Below are positions 46,140-59,468 of a stretch of DNA of 64,000 nucleotides, piece by piece. Each line of letters opens with the position of its first letter. The first letter of the stretch is position 1. The DNA comes from Antitrichia curtipendula (taxonomy: Eukaryota; Streptophyta; Bryopsida; Hypnales; Leucodontaceae): assembly GCA_951230915.1 (NCBI GenBank), contig OX579637.1, positions 4,960,001 through 5,024,000 of the forward strand, read 5' to 3'. A program made the position numbers and the translations under genes. Below the pieces are notes generated by a model. The model was not told the origin of the DNA. It made no database searches and was given only the letters and a program-made list of their open reading frames with translations.

Positions 46140-49100
46140 CAATTCTATTATTGAAGGTGATGATAATTTGAATTTTCAATCTGTTGTCCATTTCTTATCC
46201 ATCAACGTCATGCGCATGCGAGGTGATTCAACACAAAATATACTTGGATTGAAAGAAAAAAAAAAACTATAGTGAAGGCGTCCTCATTTCTTTGCAAAAA
46301 TTTGAATTATATGGTAGTTCCGTCACCAGAGTTATGAAAAACTTTGCACATTTTTAATTTCTTGTTTTTGGAATACATTGCTTGCTTTGAAAGCAATTTT
46401 GAATTCATGACCTTCTGTAGTAGTTCACAAAATTAAAAGTCTATTCAATCATAGATGTACTACATGCTAAGTCTTTCTTTAATATACAAACTTTGAGCTC
46501 TTCACTTCATAGTCGATTGCATCTTCTTAAACAAAGTAAACTTGCCATGTGCAGTCCACAACATCAACCATAACTTGTTCCATATACAAAGCTTGTAGGT
46601 GGCTAAAAGATGAAAAGAAGTAAAAACAATTAGTCATCTTGAGATCTCTCCCACAATCCATGCCAATGCACTACTGTTTACTTTTGCAATTTAGGCCATC
46701 GATTCTCAAGGTGATGTCTTCAATCTTTGTTTGTTTAATTTGAAATTCACCCACCACCACCACCGACAATTATTTTGGAACAACCAACTTGCAAAAAGAA
46801 TCAAGCATTGGAAACAAAAGAATAAAATTAATAACAACATTATGCACTAACTTTGTTCTTTAGTTTGAGAAAACATATGCCTTTCTTGCCTAACGAGTCC
46901 CTTAAATATTTACACAAGGTTTTTCCTCTACACTCCTGAAGAAGGACTACAAAAATTTTATGTACCATAAACATTTTACTGCTTCACATGTACACCCTCT
47001 ACATATGTCTACATGGAATTTAAAAAGTCGTCAAATTCAGGATTCCCCATGATTCTCAAAAAGCCACATTTCTTGTTGCTTTTTGTCTATACACCCACGG
47101 CAACATTTCCAGGGTAGCTCCTTCCTTGCAACTTCAGGGCTCATAGATTGCCTCCATTCTTCAGGAGAACCATTTATCTAGCAAATTGCACTATACTGTT
47201 GAAGACAATGATGACGTCTGTTGACAATGATGCGCACCTTCAACCATCTGCTCAATATTGCTCTCGTGCCGAAGAAAAACCGTTGTCACTGCACACACAG
47301 TCATACACTTAATTACAAGCACAAGCAAAAGTATAAGATCTTCTTCATTTTTTGATGGTGTGCGCAAGCACAATTTCAGAAGATTATTTGTCACCTCTTC
47401 ACCATCGTCCTCCTCGAAGTTCATCTTCTGATTTCTTAAAGTTGAACTAATTGTTCCTACTGTGTGGTGGACGGGTTCTTCCTTACCGCACCTAACGGAC
47501 CTCCTTGTATAATACCTCTGCTTGCAGATGTTGTCCATGGTGACACATATCATAGAAACGGAGAAGTGCTTTTACTACGCACTTTCAACTAAGTACAAAG
47601 ACAATGGTCTACATATCTTCAATTGGTAGACCATCACAGCCATACATTTTATTGTGCATTAGTGCTTAATGAGACTTACTTTTAGACATGTACAATCTTT
47701 ACTTATTTTTTTGTAACTTGCAAACTATGAGAATAAAATCTCTGCCACAATAATTAATTTTTTTACCTGATCTACTTACGAGTTCTCTTCTAACGAACTA
47801 TCCTAGTGGTTCCCCGCTTCCTATGATTTTGGTTTGACCTATTTCCCTAAGACATACACTCACATAGATAAATGTCTACCACAATAATGCAATGAATAGG
47901 CACCACCTCCCTACGACTATCCACACACCTTTCCAAATAAAAATTCGTGCTTAGGAGCAAAACTCACTTTTTTGCGCATTTTTTCAATGCTTTTTCTTCT
48001 TTTTCAGTACACAATTCCAACTATATTCCATATTGACGACCTAGAAAACAATACCTTCCACTTTTGTTGCGGCGCATATACAGTTGTAATTGTTAATATG
48101 GCAATATCAACTCTCAATAGTAACAAGCAAATGTATTCATCTATCAGACATAAAATAATCTTGTTCTTCTAACTTCTCACAATTGTTTATTTTGCCATTA
48201 CCTTATTACATGGTCTTCCCTTTGGTCAGCCCTCGCATGCTCTGTAAGCATATTGATGACTCCATCGACACTACTGCTTAAACTGTCGACATTGGTGCAC
48301 TTCACCAAAATAGACAATTGGCAATAATATATTAGTCTTCTTGCATTCCAGAATCCCACATGCAATACTCATTGCAAAATAGACATACGTAAATTAATAT
48401 AGTTTGTCCATCTTCTACTATAGGTATTCCAAGACTTTACCTACATAAGTCGCACTCCATCCTCACTGTACGCATAGAGACAAACTCACTCTCACTTCCC
48501 TAGAAGAGTGGATCTATCTAGGGCTACAGTTCTATACGACAACAAATAATGATGCTGTTACAAATATGGACGCCATTTGAGTTGCATATACAGCACTGTC
48601 TACTTCAGATCGCCACCGTTTCACAATTAACTTTTACCTTGTACATCCGCCAGCTCTAAAGAACCTCCTACTCACCTGGTCCAAATAAAGATAACTTTTG
48701 AATTACTACAAATAAATGACACGCGAGTCCCACTGCCCTAAATTCTCCAATTTATGCAAAAAACAACAACTCCTCCCTTACACAAATGGGATTGTGTAGA
48801 CATCATTGTTACTGATAGCGACAAAGTCCTCTATCAAAACACAAGATATAATTGAAATTTATTTTCTATGATAAAACTTTCAAGTCCATTGTACCTTCAA
48901 TTTCTACAACATTTTCATTTAACAGTAATAAATACCACAACTACAACAGAAGACAGTCACTACCTTCTTCAGTTGCCCCACTTCTTGTTAGATAGGCTCA
49001 CTCGCTTGTCAAGCTTCCACTATTGAGAGACCTTTTTTGCCTATTGCACTCCAAAGCCGTGCTCAATTCCACTGGAGGACCTTCAAAATGCATATCTATA

Positions 49101-49960
49101 GGATTGCGCGTTGCTTGCACACAAAAATTGAAGCACAGCATTAGAAGAAACTGAGTTGACACATTCATCGCAGTCAACAATTGAGTGGTTTTAACTTTCC
49201 ATACTGTTCATACTACACTAAAATGACAATAGAAAACAAAACAACAAATCAATTTGCTCAGAAAATTCCTCCCGTATGCCAAAGTGTTGTTCGTCAACAT
49301 TCTCCTAATAAACAGTACTTTCTTCTCCATGTACTGAAGGAAGACATTTTACAACAACAACGGCAAAAACGATGTCAATATTTTGTGCACTTCAAACATG
49401 AATAACACGCAAGACTATGAATGCCTTCTCACCAAACAATATTTAAAGCCACATTACATATGTAACACCATACATCCCCAAAGATTTACTTAGAAATTGA
49501 CTACCTAACATCAATAAACCATACAAACAACATGGTTTAACTACAAACATGACGTACCGCACATGAACAACATTTACAACCTTAAAGATACTACACACTT
49601 TCCAATACTCTTCCTAAGCAAGACATTTTATTTTTTCTATACATGATATACCGGAAACATCAACTATGAGTACAAGCATTCATTTTGCACTAACTTCAAG
49701 TACTGCCCTTCACACCATGCTCTCCCCATGCAACTAATAATTCATATATTCAACAACCAACATTGGACGTAGTCCATCGAAGTTCTAAATCTATTGCACT
49801 CCACTTTCGCAACCGACTCCACTTGCTCTACACATTACCAAACTATAGGGACAATAAAAAACGCTTGGAGAAAATTTGTGACAACAAATTAATTCACTTC
49901 TGCTAATGAAGACAATGACATTTGCAACACATTTAATAATAGATGTCACACATGCTCTCA
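46140..49960. other. AT-rich interior of the CACTA element
   Basis: Only isolated frames without recognised domains are seen, the longest being 47,191-47,553 on the minus strand (120 codons; acidic EEDDGEEV then a hydrophobic LILLLVLVIKCMTV). They may be exons of a CACTA accessory gene but cannot be joined with confidence. Confidence 0.35.
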
Positions 49961-49969
49961 AAACTGTAT

Positions 49970-52901
49970 TCATTCTTCACTACGTACCTTCAGTTCCTTC
50001 CCGCTTCTATACAGCATTGACATTCGTGACTTCAAGTGCAACGCTTTTTCCGATATTGCGGTCTTCCCATCTAGTGCCTCCAGGCGCTCGATTTGAGCTT
50101 TCAATTCTTTAATGTACCTCTCTTTTGATGACATCCCTTCCTCCACTACAGAATACCTTGTAGGGGCATAACCCACCCTTCTTTTCTCAACGTACATGTC
50201 CCCCACACCGTGTTCACCTCGTAGTCCTTGAGCTTGCACAAGCAAAGTACATTTCAACTAACTCATTACTTCTAAAGCACTTTACTATTGCTTCCTATAT
50301 TTCTACTAAGCCAAAGCTTAGAAGGTAGGTAATCAGTGACTCATATATACTACAAATGCGGTAGATCCATCTCAGCAATTGCTACTTTAAATTTATCTCT
50401 TCAATTCCAAACTAGAATTACTATATTATCCCTTACATTCGGTGAGCACCGTAGCACTCCAACCCTACAGACAATTACACCAATTTGGAAGTACTCCTCT
50501 ACTCTGCATTGCAGTAATTATTGATGCTTTTTGACGCATACCATGACTGAAGAATTTGTATAAATCTTCCTAGGCTCTTACCTTCTACTTTTTGAATTGG
50601 AATTCAAAAAGCTTCTATAGTTTCTCAGAGCCCTCAGGGATGCCTACATAATGCATAAAAACTACAAATGAAGTAGATGAAGTTACTAGAGAATTGTCCT
50701 TTATATCACTGGAATATACTTCAGAATTTTTGCCAAACTCTTGTGAATGCGAATTTTTAGTCGACAGCACCACTTCCGTCGACTAATTCTCAAACTTAGC
50801 AACAAGTGTAGAGATATTCCTCTTGTGCCCTCTGAAACCTTTGTCCCTCAACATTTCTTCTTTGACTTCATGGGGATGTGGTGACCTCCCTAAAACATTT
50901 GCAGCTTTTCTTTGACACCGTTCTCTCCTTGGGATCCAGTCTTGCCTAAGGTCTTCCGACAAGCATTTGCGAAACGTCCTTGTCTAGATTTTTTATCCCA
51001 TTGCTTACTTTTTGCTAGCTTTTTAAGCACCGCCACACTTTGTAGTCAATGTAAGCTGGTTGCTTGCCCTTGTTCTGGATGAGTAATATTAGTTCAACAT
51101 TTTTCTTCATCACTGCCTTGCCCATCAACCCCCTTAAATAATCTTCATTTAGTACCCTTGAGTACTCAAAGTTTTATTCAGGCGGTCCTTGAATGTCTGC
51201 ACATCTTCAAATGTCTGCTTCCTAATGTGTGTGCATGAAGGATTCAACCATGTTGCCAATTTGTTTATTTCTGCAATCCACGCTGGACTTCCTAGGCCAT
51301 ATGGTCTTTGTTCAGCGTCCAACGTCAAATATAAAGCCTTCTTCCCATCTCTTTGTCGTTTATCCATCTCTTTTTTGCGAGAAGATTGATTGTACCAACG
51401 CTCTTTCCTATCCACTGCTGCCAACAACTTCAACTTCCCTCTTTCCTCAACAATTGCTGAAGCCCTCCACTCCGTTCTCTACTATTATTTTTGCCAGTGG
51501 ACATTCTTCGAGGTGACCTTGAAGAGTACGGCATAGTAATCCTCCTCCCTTGTCTTCTACTGTCTTCTTGTGAAGTAGATCTCCAACGTCGAACCCTCTT
51601 CTCTGGAGATGATGCTGCATGACTTTTACTCTGTGGACGTTCCTTATTGAAGAACCCCGTTGACTTCTGGTGATCTGCAATGAAAGTGAACATTATCATA
51701 CTCTTCAAATTCAATGCCTCGATAAGAACAACTCCTACAATCCCACAAAACATGCTATGTTGACAAAGTTCACACACTACTAATGTGCAAGGATCTTTAA
51801 AATAATAGCACATAGTTGTTTCAACTTTACGTCCATGTTGTCACTTCGTACACTCAGATAACTATTTCCACGTGCACAAAAAAATTGTGTAGCATTGTTC
51901 TGCACTATGTCTTATCCTTCACATCCACTGTTGACTGACTTAATGTAAAGACAAATTTCCCATGAACAATAAATTTCAAACTCTCAATGCCTAAGCGGAT
52001 TATATTTTGGCACATACATGGATTTTTGTAGATTACTTACCACAACCACAACAGTCATCTAAGCAATTTTCTTTGTAGTACAATGGAAGCCTCTGCAATC
52101 TCCTTTGCTCACAGCCTTTTATTTCGTCTCTAAGGCTCCTGGATCGACTATGTCAAGGGCTCCACTATCCACACTCCCGACTACTGGGCAAAAAAGTCTT
52201 ACTAGGACTTCTACAACTACAATCATAAGGTCGTCGTCGCAACGGTGTACGTTTCTCTCAAGGAGACAAACTTCGACTCACTTCTCTCCCTGGATAAATC
52301 TACTCACCAATTCCAATGGAATGAGTTCATAACACCATTGCTATTGATAACGACACAATTCAGAAGTTCTTTTTTTTTCCCTCTAAAGTCAAGTTATGCT
52401 GAACATTTGCCTTCAATCATACTTCTTCGCCAATACATAATTTTATCTTCATCAATGCATTACTGAGTGCATAAAGATTACCTTTGCAAATCATCTTCTA
52501 ATTCATAGGAAGACCTCAAAATCATACTTATGCACATTAGAGCAACCTTTCTTAATACTTCCCTTATTGTCAAATTCTTTGGACAAAGATACTTTGTGCC
52601 TTCAATATGAAACACCAAGTTTGACACCTCTATCCATGATATCCAAATCACTACCACTAACATCTGCTCTGCGTTCCAAAAGAACAGTGTTATGCAAATT
52701 GCTCCAACCATGCACTAATTGTTCCAAGTCATTGGTGACTTGCTCCTTCCTTGCTCGACGGAAAAAAGATGGTTCTCCATTTTCCTTTGCTTTGTCTAAG
52801 AAACCTACATCCACTTCTCCCAATACATTTTGGTCACCTATAGAGAAAAAAACAAAACATATAGTCAACATGTAAAATTTAAATGATTTGACCATTACCA
52901 T
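49970..52901 (-). pseudogene. CACTA TNPA-like (plant transposase_24 type) gene
   Basis: Several minus-strand exons or fragments in one direction. 52,602-52,901 is charged (VDVGFLDKAKENG). 51,430-51,813 has a basic Arg/Ser-rich stretch (KRVRRWRSTSQEDSRRQGRR). 51,149-51,433 carries the family-like RWYNQSSRKKEMDKRQRDG and THIRKQTFEDVQTF. 50,700-51,140 continues in shifting frames. 49,970-50,257 ends in a coiled-coil (YIKELKAQIERLEAL). This is the layout of the second gene of plant En/Spm elements, whose product binds subterminal repeats. Frame breaks show decay. Confidence 0.6.
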
Positions 52902-53806
52902 ATCAACTTCTTCTTTAAAACGGATAGGAATGAGTAATAATTGAAAAGCAAAGCTTAAAAATTAAGCAGGAAATCTAATACTAGTCCATGCTGGCTAAAG
53001 AAAAGCTTTGAAACCTTTTGAACCATTTACCCCTCCACAATTCTTTGGTGGTACCCTCTCTATGCATCAAATAGTGTGTTGCACAGTCAACATCTTCGTA
53101 GCAAGATTCCGCCTATCCTTTCTGGTTTCCTACTGATCATAAAAGAAATGAAGTATGCCCTATTGAAGTATTGAAGTATGCCGTATTTAACTACTTTTGG
53201 ACTTTGGGCCCAATTTCGGACTTTCTGGAAGATATCCCATGATGATTGCAACCTACATCATGGAAAAAATCACCGTCATGATGTTGAAAGTAGCTAGGAT
53301 AATAGGTAATAGAGCACATATGTATATTAAAAGCCATATGACAGAACGTGCTTTAGCATTGTAAGCGTTTATATTGCATTTTTTGTTGTTTTACTCATTG
53401 AAACAAATCCATCATCTAGGGATTTCATGATGTAGAGATTGAAATACTTGTCCACAAATTTACTTCTGAAAATTGCAGACCATAATTAAGTAATGTGAAT
53501 TCAAATGCTAACATATCTACATGCTTATTTCGTTAGAAGCATTGAGATCCACAACAAAATGGAGGTATGAAATCCATCACTAAAATTGGGAATTGGAGAT
53601 CAAGAGATCTCCAGATGATTTTCATTTACATAGATTTATACAAGCATATAGGATGACATGTTCAATGCATGCAAATAGAGACATTTTGCAAAATAGAGAC
53701 AATTGTATAGTGAAGTAAGGTGAAATCACCACAATTCATTCATAAAGATACACCAAAGCATACTTAGGCGTGTGCCTCTGAAATGAATATGAAATTAGCT
53801 TGCATT

Positions 53807-54406
53807 TCATAATCTACTGTACAAGTTATTGGGGTCATCTCTAACATGTATGACTGGGGGGATTAAATGCATCCGCATGTTCATAGGATCTATATCAAGG
53901 AAATGAACCGTTCGATTCCTAAGTAGCTCCCTGGCATGAGGATCACTAACGAGGGTCTTCAATACATGTCGACAATGAGGATGATGCAATTGCGACTTGC
54001 AATGTAAATCACATCCACAAATTATCCGCCATAACCTCAAAATAAGTTTTTGTGGAAGAAAACGTGCAAGAATCTCTTTCAGTGACGACCAATGCATATT
54101 CGACCAGAGGAAAACGGAAGTCGTTGTCAGCAAAAGACTAATGAACGCCTCGAAGTGTAATAATGTCTTCACATTAATTTGGAGATCCGAAGGAGAATTG
54201 CCACTGAAGAGAGCACCCGTGAGTACCAGGATCACCACCGCTTGCAGAGAACAACACCCACCCATAGTCAAGGACACAGTACCTATAATGAAAGGAAACA
54301 TGACCTTAATTATCAAGAGATCTCTTGATGGAATATATCCTATGAAACTGTCTCTAGCATACCCAAGTAAGGGATCAATGTTCCATGAACTGCTGTAACC
54401 AAGCAT
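53807..54406 (-). CDS. Membrane-protein last exon, copy B
   Basis: Same length and stop as the copy A frame (15,787-16,386) with scattered substitutions and no indel. The hydrophobic segments (FPFIIGTVSLTMGGCC, FISLLLTTTSVFLW) and the His/Cys tail are kept. The frame's first residues are intronic: the exon probably starts after the acceptor CAG near 54,390. A further exon with GALWMFENSAFRVREYY lies at about 54,620-54,790, where the palindrome-encoded Asp is changed to Ala. Confidence 0.55.
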   Translation of the reverse strand: MLGYSSSWNIDPLLGYARDSFIGYIPSRDLLIIKVMFPFIIGTVSLTMGGCCSLQAVVILVLTGALFSGNSPSDLQINVKTLLHFEAFISLLLTTTSVFLWSNMHWSSLKEILARFLPQKLILRLWRIICGCDLHCKSQLHHPHCRHVLKTLVSDPHARELLRNRTVHFLDIDPMNMRMHLIPPVIHVRDDPNNLYSRL

Positions 54407-54897
54407 TCCGATTTACTAATAAATTTATAAAGAAGAACGCAGACAAGAATTCGTACTTCCGATGACCTCCAGAAGCTTTGGGAAAAAATGTGAGACTTGG
54501 GTAGTTTTTTTCCCATCTATTCAAAGTAATTCCGAGATGATCAAGAAGAGTAGGGCTTCCATTTTTAAGTGAACTGCTTATGGAGAATGTAGATCATTCA
54601 TAAACTAAACTGAACTACAAACTACCTCCACATGTGGCGGTAAAATTAGAGGAATAAAATTTGGACCGAGGTAAAACATGAAGATCCGTATTGTGAAATC
54701 CCGTGATGCAGACTGTCAAAGAATAATACTCCCGTACCCGAAAAGCAGAATTTTCGAACATCCACAGAGCTCCGGATGAAGTAATGGACGAGCTTATTAC
54801 AAAATTAAAATACGAAGAGTTTATGCAGAAGAGAACTGAACCGCTGTCCATTGTACTGATGGACGAATGAATTAGTAAGACAAAAAGAAAAAAATAC

Positions 54898-55070
54898 TAG
54901 GGTTGTCCCCGTCACGTCCTATCCGTCAGGATGTCCAGACGGACATCAGGATTCAACCCCGGCATCCGTCAGGATCCAAAAAAAAAAAAAAAAAAAAAAT
55001 TTTTTTTTTTGGACGGTCTGTCCGCCTTCTGGACGGCTGGTCCGTCCTTGTCGACGGACGGTCCGTCTTC

Positions 55071-55104
<34 letters not shown>

Positions 55105-55200
55105 TCTGACGCGATCCCGACTCGTCAAGACGTGTCCGGACTGACCCTGACGGACATCCGGACGTAAAAACCCCACGTCACGTCCGGATAGACAACCCTG
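54898..55200. mobile_element. hAT-type MITE, 303 bp
   Basis: Termini TAGGGTTGTC (54,898) and GACAACCCTG (55,200) form inverted repeats, flanked by the 8-bp direct repeat AAAAATAC (54,890-54,897 and 55,201-55,208). The empty site is seen in copy A near 16,860 (aaaaatattgtaag). The inside has GGACGG-rich palindromic words and two long A/T homopolymer runs. It is non-coding. A DUF659 hAT pseudogene at 41-44.6 kb is a possible source family, not proven. Confidence 0.9.
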
Positions 55201-56003
55201 AAAAATACTGTAAGAACGAATTCTAAGCAGAAGAAATGAGAAACAATATAATGATAAGATACGACCTGAGAATATAGATATGACATGTATAGGGAATCAT
55301 GTAGCGGGAGATCTCATGATGAAGAGTCAGCAGTGGGAGGGCTAGGGGCCCCAACGGGCCACAATTCAAATACGATTAAAATTATTCCAAGGGAGTTAGA
55401 GGGGTAATAGAATAGCGAGAGCGTAAATGAAGTATCTGTCAAAAACATAGTGAAGGACTCATAAATGGAGAGCATTTGTGAGAGAAATCAGACATCTACA
55501 TCTCTTCTAAGAAAATCCTAAAACTACGCAAACTTAACGAACTGAGTCTGCCTGAAGGATTATCATTTACATATTACAGGATCGTGGAAAACAGAAGGCC
55601 ATACTAAGAAATGAACAACCACATTAACGAATTCGCTGGAAATTCCCATCATACCGATCATAGACATTTGAAAACAGTAACTCACAAAAGGGACGGAACA
55701 TAGAGTACTTTAAAAAGAAAACAAGAATAGCTTGGTATTTGACTACAACAACAATGAAGTTGCAGAAAGCATCGTGAGATATCACGATGATTGCATTACT
55801 AAGAAGATTACAAGTAAAGTTATAAGGTCACCTAGTTTGACTGTTATAGACATAAGCAATGAAGTCAGTCACAGAAGTTGCATTTACTATGATTATAATC
55901 TGTTCTACCAACATTGTGAGACCCGCTATCTCTTCTTATAGAGAAGTCCCAGATATCATCGTGAGATCTTCTAATAACGCCTACTGAATATGAAAAAACA
56001 GCC

Positions 56004-58479
56004 CTATTTAGGAATTCCGCCAAGAATACTCTTCGCCAGCCTAGAAAACTTAATCTCCGACCTCTGACCACTCGGAAGTGGATGGTTCAAGACGTAGAAG
56101 ACGACACTCTCGCTTGCTTGAAACAGACCCTGAAGCCATGGCTTCAGCTCCCCCTCCAAGAAGTAGTCCCTTGTATCACTGGCCCATGTTTTTGGGTGAA
56201 CGGCGGTGCATGGATCATTCAGGAGGTTCTTAATCGAACTGTCATCAATTAGAAGAACATTGTCTAAGGAATTTATTCTCGCGATACTAGCGAAGGTGGT
56301 CATATCCTTCAGAAAGTAGGGCCTATCCGGATTGTTGCGGTCTCTAAAGGACGACACCCTGCAATCCTCCTGCGAGAGAACAATGACATCCGCTGCTTTA
56401 AATGAGGTGGGCCGGAGAAGGGTATCCAATAGAGACCTCACATTCCGGCTCAAAGCGCTGCTCTAGAACGCAATGGCTGCATGTCTACACAACCAGTCAA
56501 GGAACTCTACAACACCCGGACGGGGTACAATCTTGCGTTGATTAAGATCATCAAAAGATCTGTGAAGAAGAAGCCCATTGAGGTCAAGGACCACAAAGTA
56601 CCATCTGAAAACTACCTCTCTGGATGAACTTGCCACAGGCAAGGAAGGCATTCCAAGCTCTGCAAAAGACAAAAGAAACATGTAGTTAGAGTCAATTCAG
56701 GAGACATAGCTTTAAAACAAGATATGACACAATGAAATAGTAGAGCACTCAAGCATCTGTGACGTCTTCCGTCTCATTTCCCCTCGGCTTTGGCGCATCG
56801 CTCTCCGGTACTTTCAGAGCATCTTGTGACGGCACCCCTTATTCAAGATTCCAATTAAACACCTCTTCGTATATGAAAAGATTCGCTTGCCTTACGGTTT
56901 CTAGATGCTTTGACTTTGGATTATCTAGTCGTCGATTAGGGCATGAATTTAGACTCGAGAAATGACATAACTCCTTGAACACATCAAAATTGCTGACCTT
57001 CAGAACCTCTGCCCCATCTAAGGGCAAGGCATCCAAAATCCCCATGTCCACACTTGTGTCGCTGTCTCGAGCAACGTCACCTGCTGCCTCGAGGGCGATG
57101 TTTACTACAGATGCCTCCTCAAGCCTCGACAAGTCCCTACCTAGTACAAAACTGAATAAGTCCAAATCCGTCATAGCATCCCTTTGAACGTCAACACTCA
57201 TGTCCACCTGCACGCGCTTATCCATAGGCACTATCGTAGGATCCCCCGATGAAGGAAGGTTCTCCTCCATAGTCTCTACACCCTTCCCTTTGCATCCAGA
57301 AGTAACATAGTCATGGGAGATAACCGATGTCTCTTTCAGCATCTCTCCCGATACCACAGTGCCGGTTGCAAGTTCTAATTCCTGTTTCCTTGGGTTCCAC
57401 GTCTGACTTGCAAGACGCGTAAGGAGCTCAGACTCTCCAGTTATCAAATCATTCTCCTCTTCATGTATGCCGGGATGCTCCAGCGTGCAGCCACGTGCAG
57501 GGCTAAGTAACTGACCGTCTTGCCCGATGACGACCGGGCCCTCCAGTGTCATCGTGAGATCCCCCAATGACGGGTAGACAGCTACCTCCTGCGGACATTT
57601 TGCCTCCTTCACAAGTGACTCAACGTTCGGACCCTCTCCATTTCTGCGTTCCGCATTAGACACCTGAGGATGCTCGCCTCCCGTGAATGTATCGTCGGCG
57701 GACTCTAAATGTGAGGGTCGAGAGGCGCAGGAAACAAGTGTCTTGGCGGCCTTTGACGCTTTCAGTGACGGCAAATCTACTGCATTGTTGCCGGAGCCCT
57801 TGCCCTGCTAATTTCCGGTTGCCACCATCTCGGGATCTGAGCAACGAACAAACCGGTCCTTGTCAATCACTTCCACGTCAGGTGACGAGATGATTCTGTC
57901 CTCTAGGAACTTCTCCGCCGCTCGCACTACGCTGCTCTTGCTCTTCTTCTTAGCGGGAACCTTGTCCTTCACCTTCTCAAGAACATCAGAAAGTTTCTTT
58001 TTGATTTCTGGTTTCTTCCGCTACTCCTGCATCAACTGCTCTGGACCTCCGACTGACTTCGAAGACTTCTTAACGGCTTTCGATTTGTCTGTCATGGACT
58101 TGCACTTCGACATGTCGAGCTTAGCGTAGTCTAGGAGTAAGCCGTAAGTGATGAACTGGTCACTCTTTGGTATCTTCTCCTCCACAACGACAAGAACTGT
58201 ATCCCCATCAAGGCCCTGCATCTCCGTGACGTTTAGCCCAGCTGGTTTGTGCACCCTATCGACATCCCTTTGCATCGGGACGATGAGTGCCTTGCCTTCC
58301 TCTATCATGAACTCCAGCCACCACTCCGTGACGTTGAGGTTGCATCGAAAAACTGCCGCCGGATTGTGCTCTCCAATGTACTCGAAGGAATGTATCCAGT
58401 AGTCAACGAAGGCTGCAAGCTTCCTTGGGCTCAAGTCTTCAGGAATGTCCTGCGTCTGTGCACCACTGCAGCATTCCAT
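56004..58479 (-). pseudogene. Cargo gene of copy B with in-frame internal deletion
   Basis: The unknown N-domain (58,479 down to about 58,082, starting MECCSGAQTQ) is fused directly to the linker (KAVKKSSKSV) by loss of the sequence equal to 19,736-22,972 of copy A. The join keeps the reading frame and removes the ParB-like domain, exon 3 and exon 4. The linker exon then runs to 56,757 and, after an intron retained at about 56,660-56,757, into the NIF-like exon (56,004-56,658). Stops: TAG after QLMQE, TAG at about 57,810, TAA at 56,839, TAG replacing Trp at 56,463. The NIF-like C-terminus from HPKTW to GGIPK is in frame here. Confidence 0.75.
57233..57568. repeat. Two coding palindromes, copy B
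   Basis: ATCGTAGGATCCCCCGAT at 57,233-57,250 and ATCGTGAGATCCCCCAAT at 57,551-57,568, equivalent to 18,887 and 19,204 in copy A. Confidence 0.85.
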
Positions 58480-58533
58480 ATCATATGAAGTGTTAGATTA
58501 GAGTGTCATCAAAGTAGGTCCATATCTGGAATC

Positions 58534-59131
58534 ATCGTGAGATCACAAGATGTTTGCTTATACTGTAGGGCTTCTATGGACTGATTATTACAACACTGCG
58601 GCCTCGAATGGAACCGGAGAGTTCCTATGTGAACATTATCAGGGGACCTCACGATGCTATAACTATTACTGGTCGTCATCGTGAGATCTCACGATTTGGC
58701 CTCATTCATACTTCCGGGTTGCACGCTTATGACCAAAATTCTTATTATTCATTATCTGTTGGTCTACCTTGGTTATCAAGGGATCACACAATGCAATCAC
58801 TATACGGGGAGCAGCTCTGGTTGGACAGACTACAATAAGCTTTGGTGTTCTGGGATACCACTCATGTTCCGTTATCGTGAGATCTCACGATAATCTCTCT
58901 TTTATTCTACAGCTTCAGTCTCAGGACTGAGATTTACGGTTATGCGGTTGCTTTTTCAGCTGGTTGAGTATCTTATTTCCCTCATTTCTTTGATGTCTCT
59001 TGGTTATCAGGGGATCTCACAATGATTTGAATGTGAATACATTCATTGACTGGACAGCCTATGCAGATTAACTGTCCCGAATTTCCCAGCCGGACTACTC
59101 TAATGGATACTTCATCGTGGGATCTCCTAAT
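58534..59131. repeat. Intron-1 palindrome cluster, copy B
   Basis: 58,534-58,551, 58,638-58,655, 58,678-58,695 (perfect), 58,775-58,792, 58,874-58,891 (perfect), 59,006-59,023 and 59,114-59,131. Confidence 0.9.
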
Positions 59132-59318
59132 AGGGCTGACCCATTATGCATCTCTCTGGTTGATGCCACGCCACGATGCTAGTCCGTTACGAGTGAAGCT
59201 GATCTAATTTGGCGGATTCTTCCATCAACACCATATTCATGAAAATGAGAGTTTTCCATTGAAATGAAAGGTAAATTAAAAAAATTCGGTGAAAAGGTTT
59301 TAATGCAATTGAGGTCGA

Positions 59319-59468
59319 GTTTTGACCTGAATTGACATAAAACCTTTGAGATTTGACCTAATTTTGAAAGGTTTTCTTGCAATTTATGTTGATTTGTCCT
59401 AAATTGCACTAAAACCTTTCAAAATTAGGTCAAATCTCAAAGGTTTTATGTCAATTTCAAGTCAAAAC
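59319..59468. repeat. 150-bp hairpin, copy B
   Basis: Counterpart of 26,588-26,737. Both arms and the inner loop repeat are conserved, with a few changes. Confidence 0.8.

Larger units (their letters stand above)
45899..53150. mobile_element. CACTA element, one end present
   Basis: CACTACTAGAAAAAAAA at 45,899 is the canonical CACTA terminus. It is followed by subterminal repeats of ttctgttgatt and its complement (45,925-46,030). A TNPA-like gene lies further in. No opposite CTAGTAGTG end exists before the giant transposon copy B starts at 53,178, so the element is interrupted or truncated there. Confidence 0.75.
53599..55975. repeat. Palindrome sites in the left third of copy B
   Basis: Motif copies: 53,599-53,616, 54,312-54,329 (perfect ATCAAGAGATCTCTTGAT), 54,690-54,707, 54,760-54,777 (degenerate), 55,303-55,320, 55,771-55,788 (perfect, TATC-type centre) and 55,958-55,975. 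Each has a copy A counterpart. Confidence 0.85.

Noticed and set aside
46631..46648. Palindrome-like site (atcttgagatctctccca) in the CACTA element
   Set aside because: Only a partial match to the consensus and isolated, so treated as chance.
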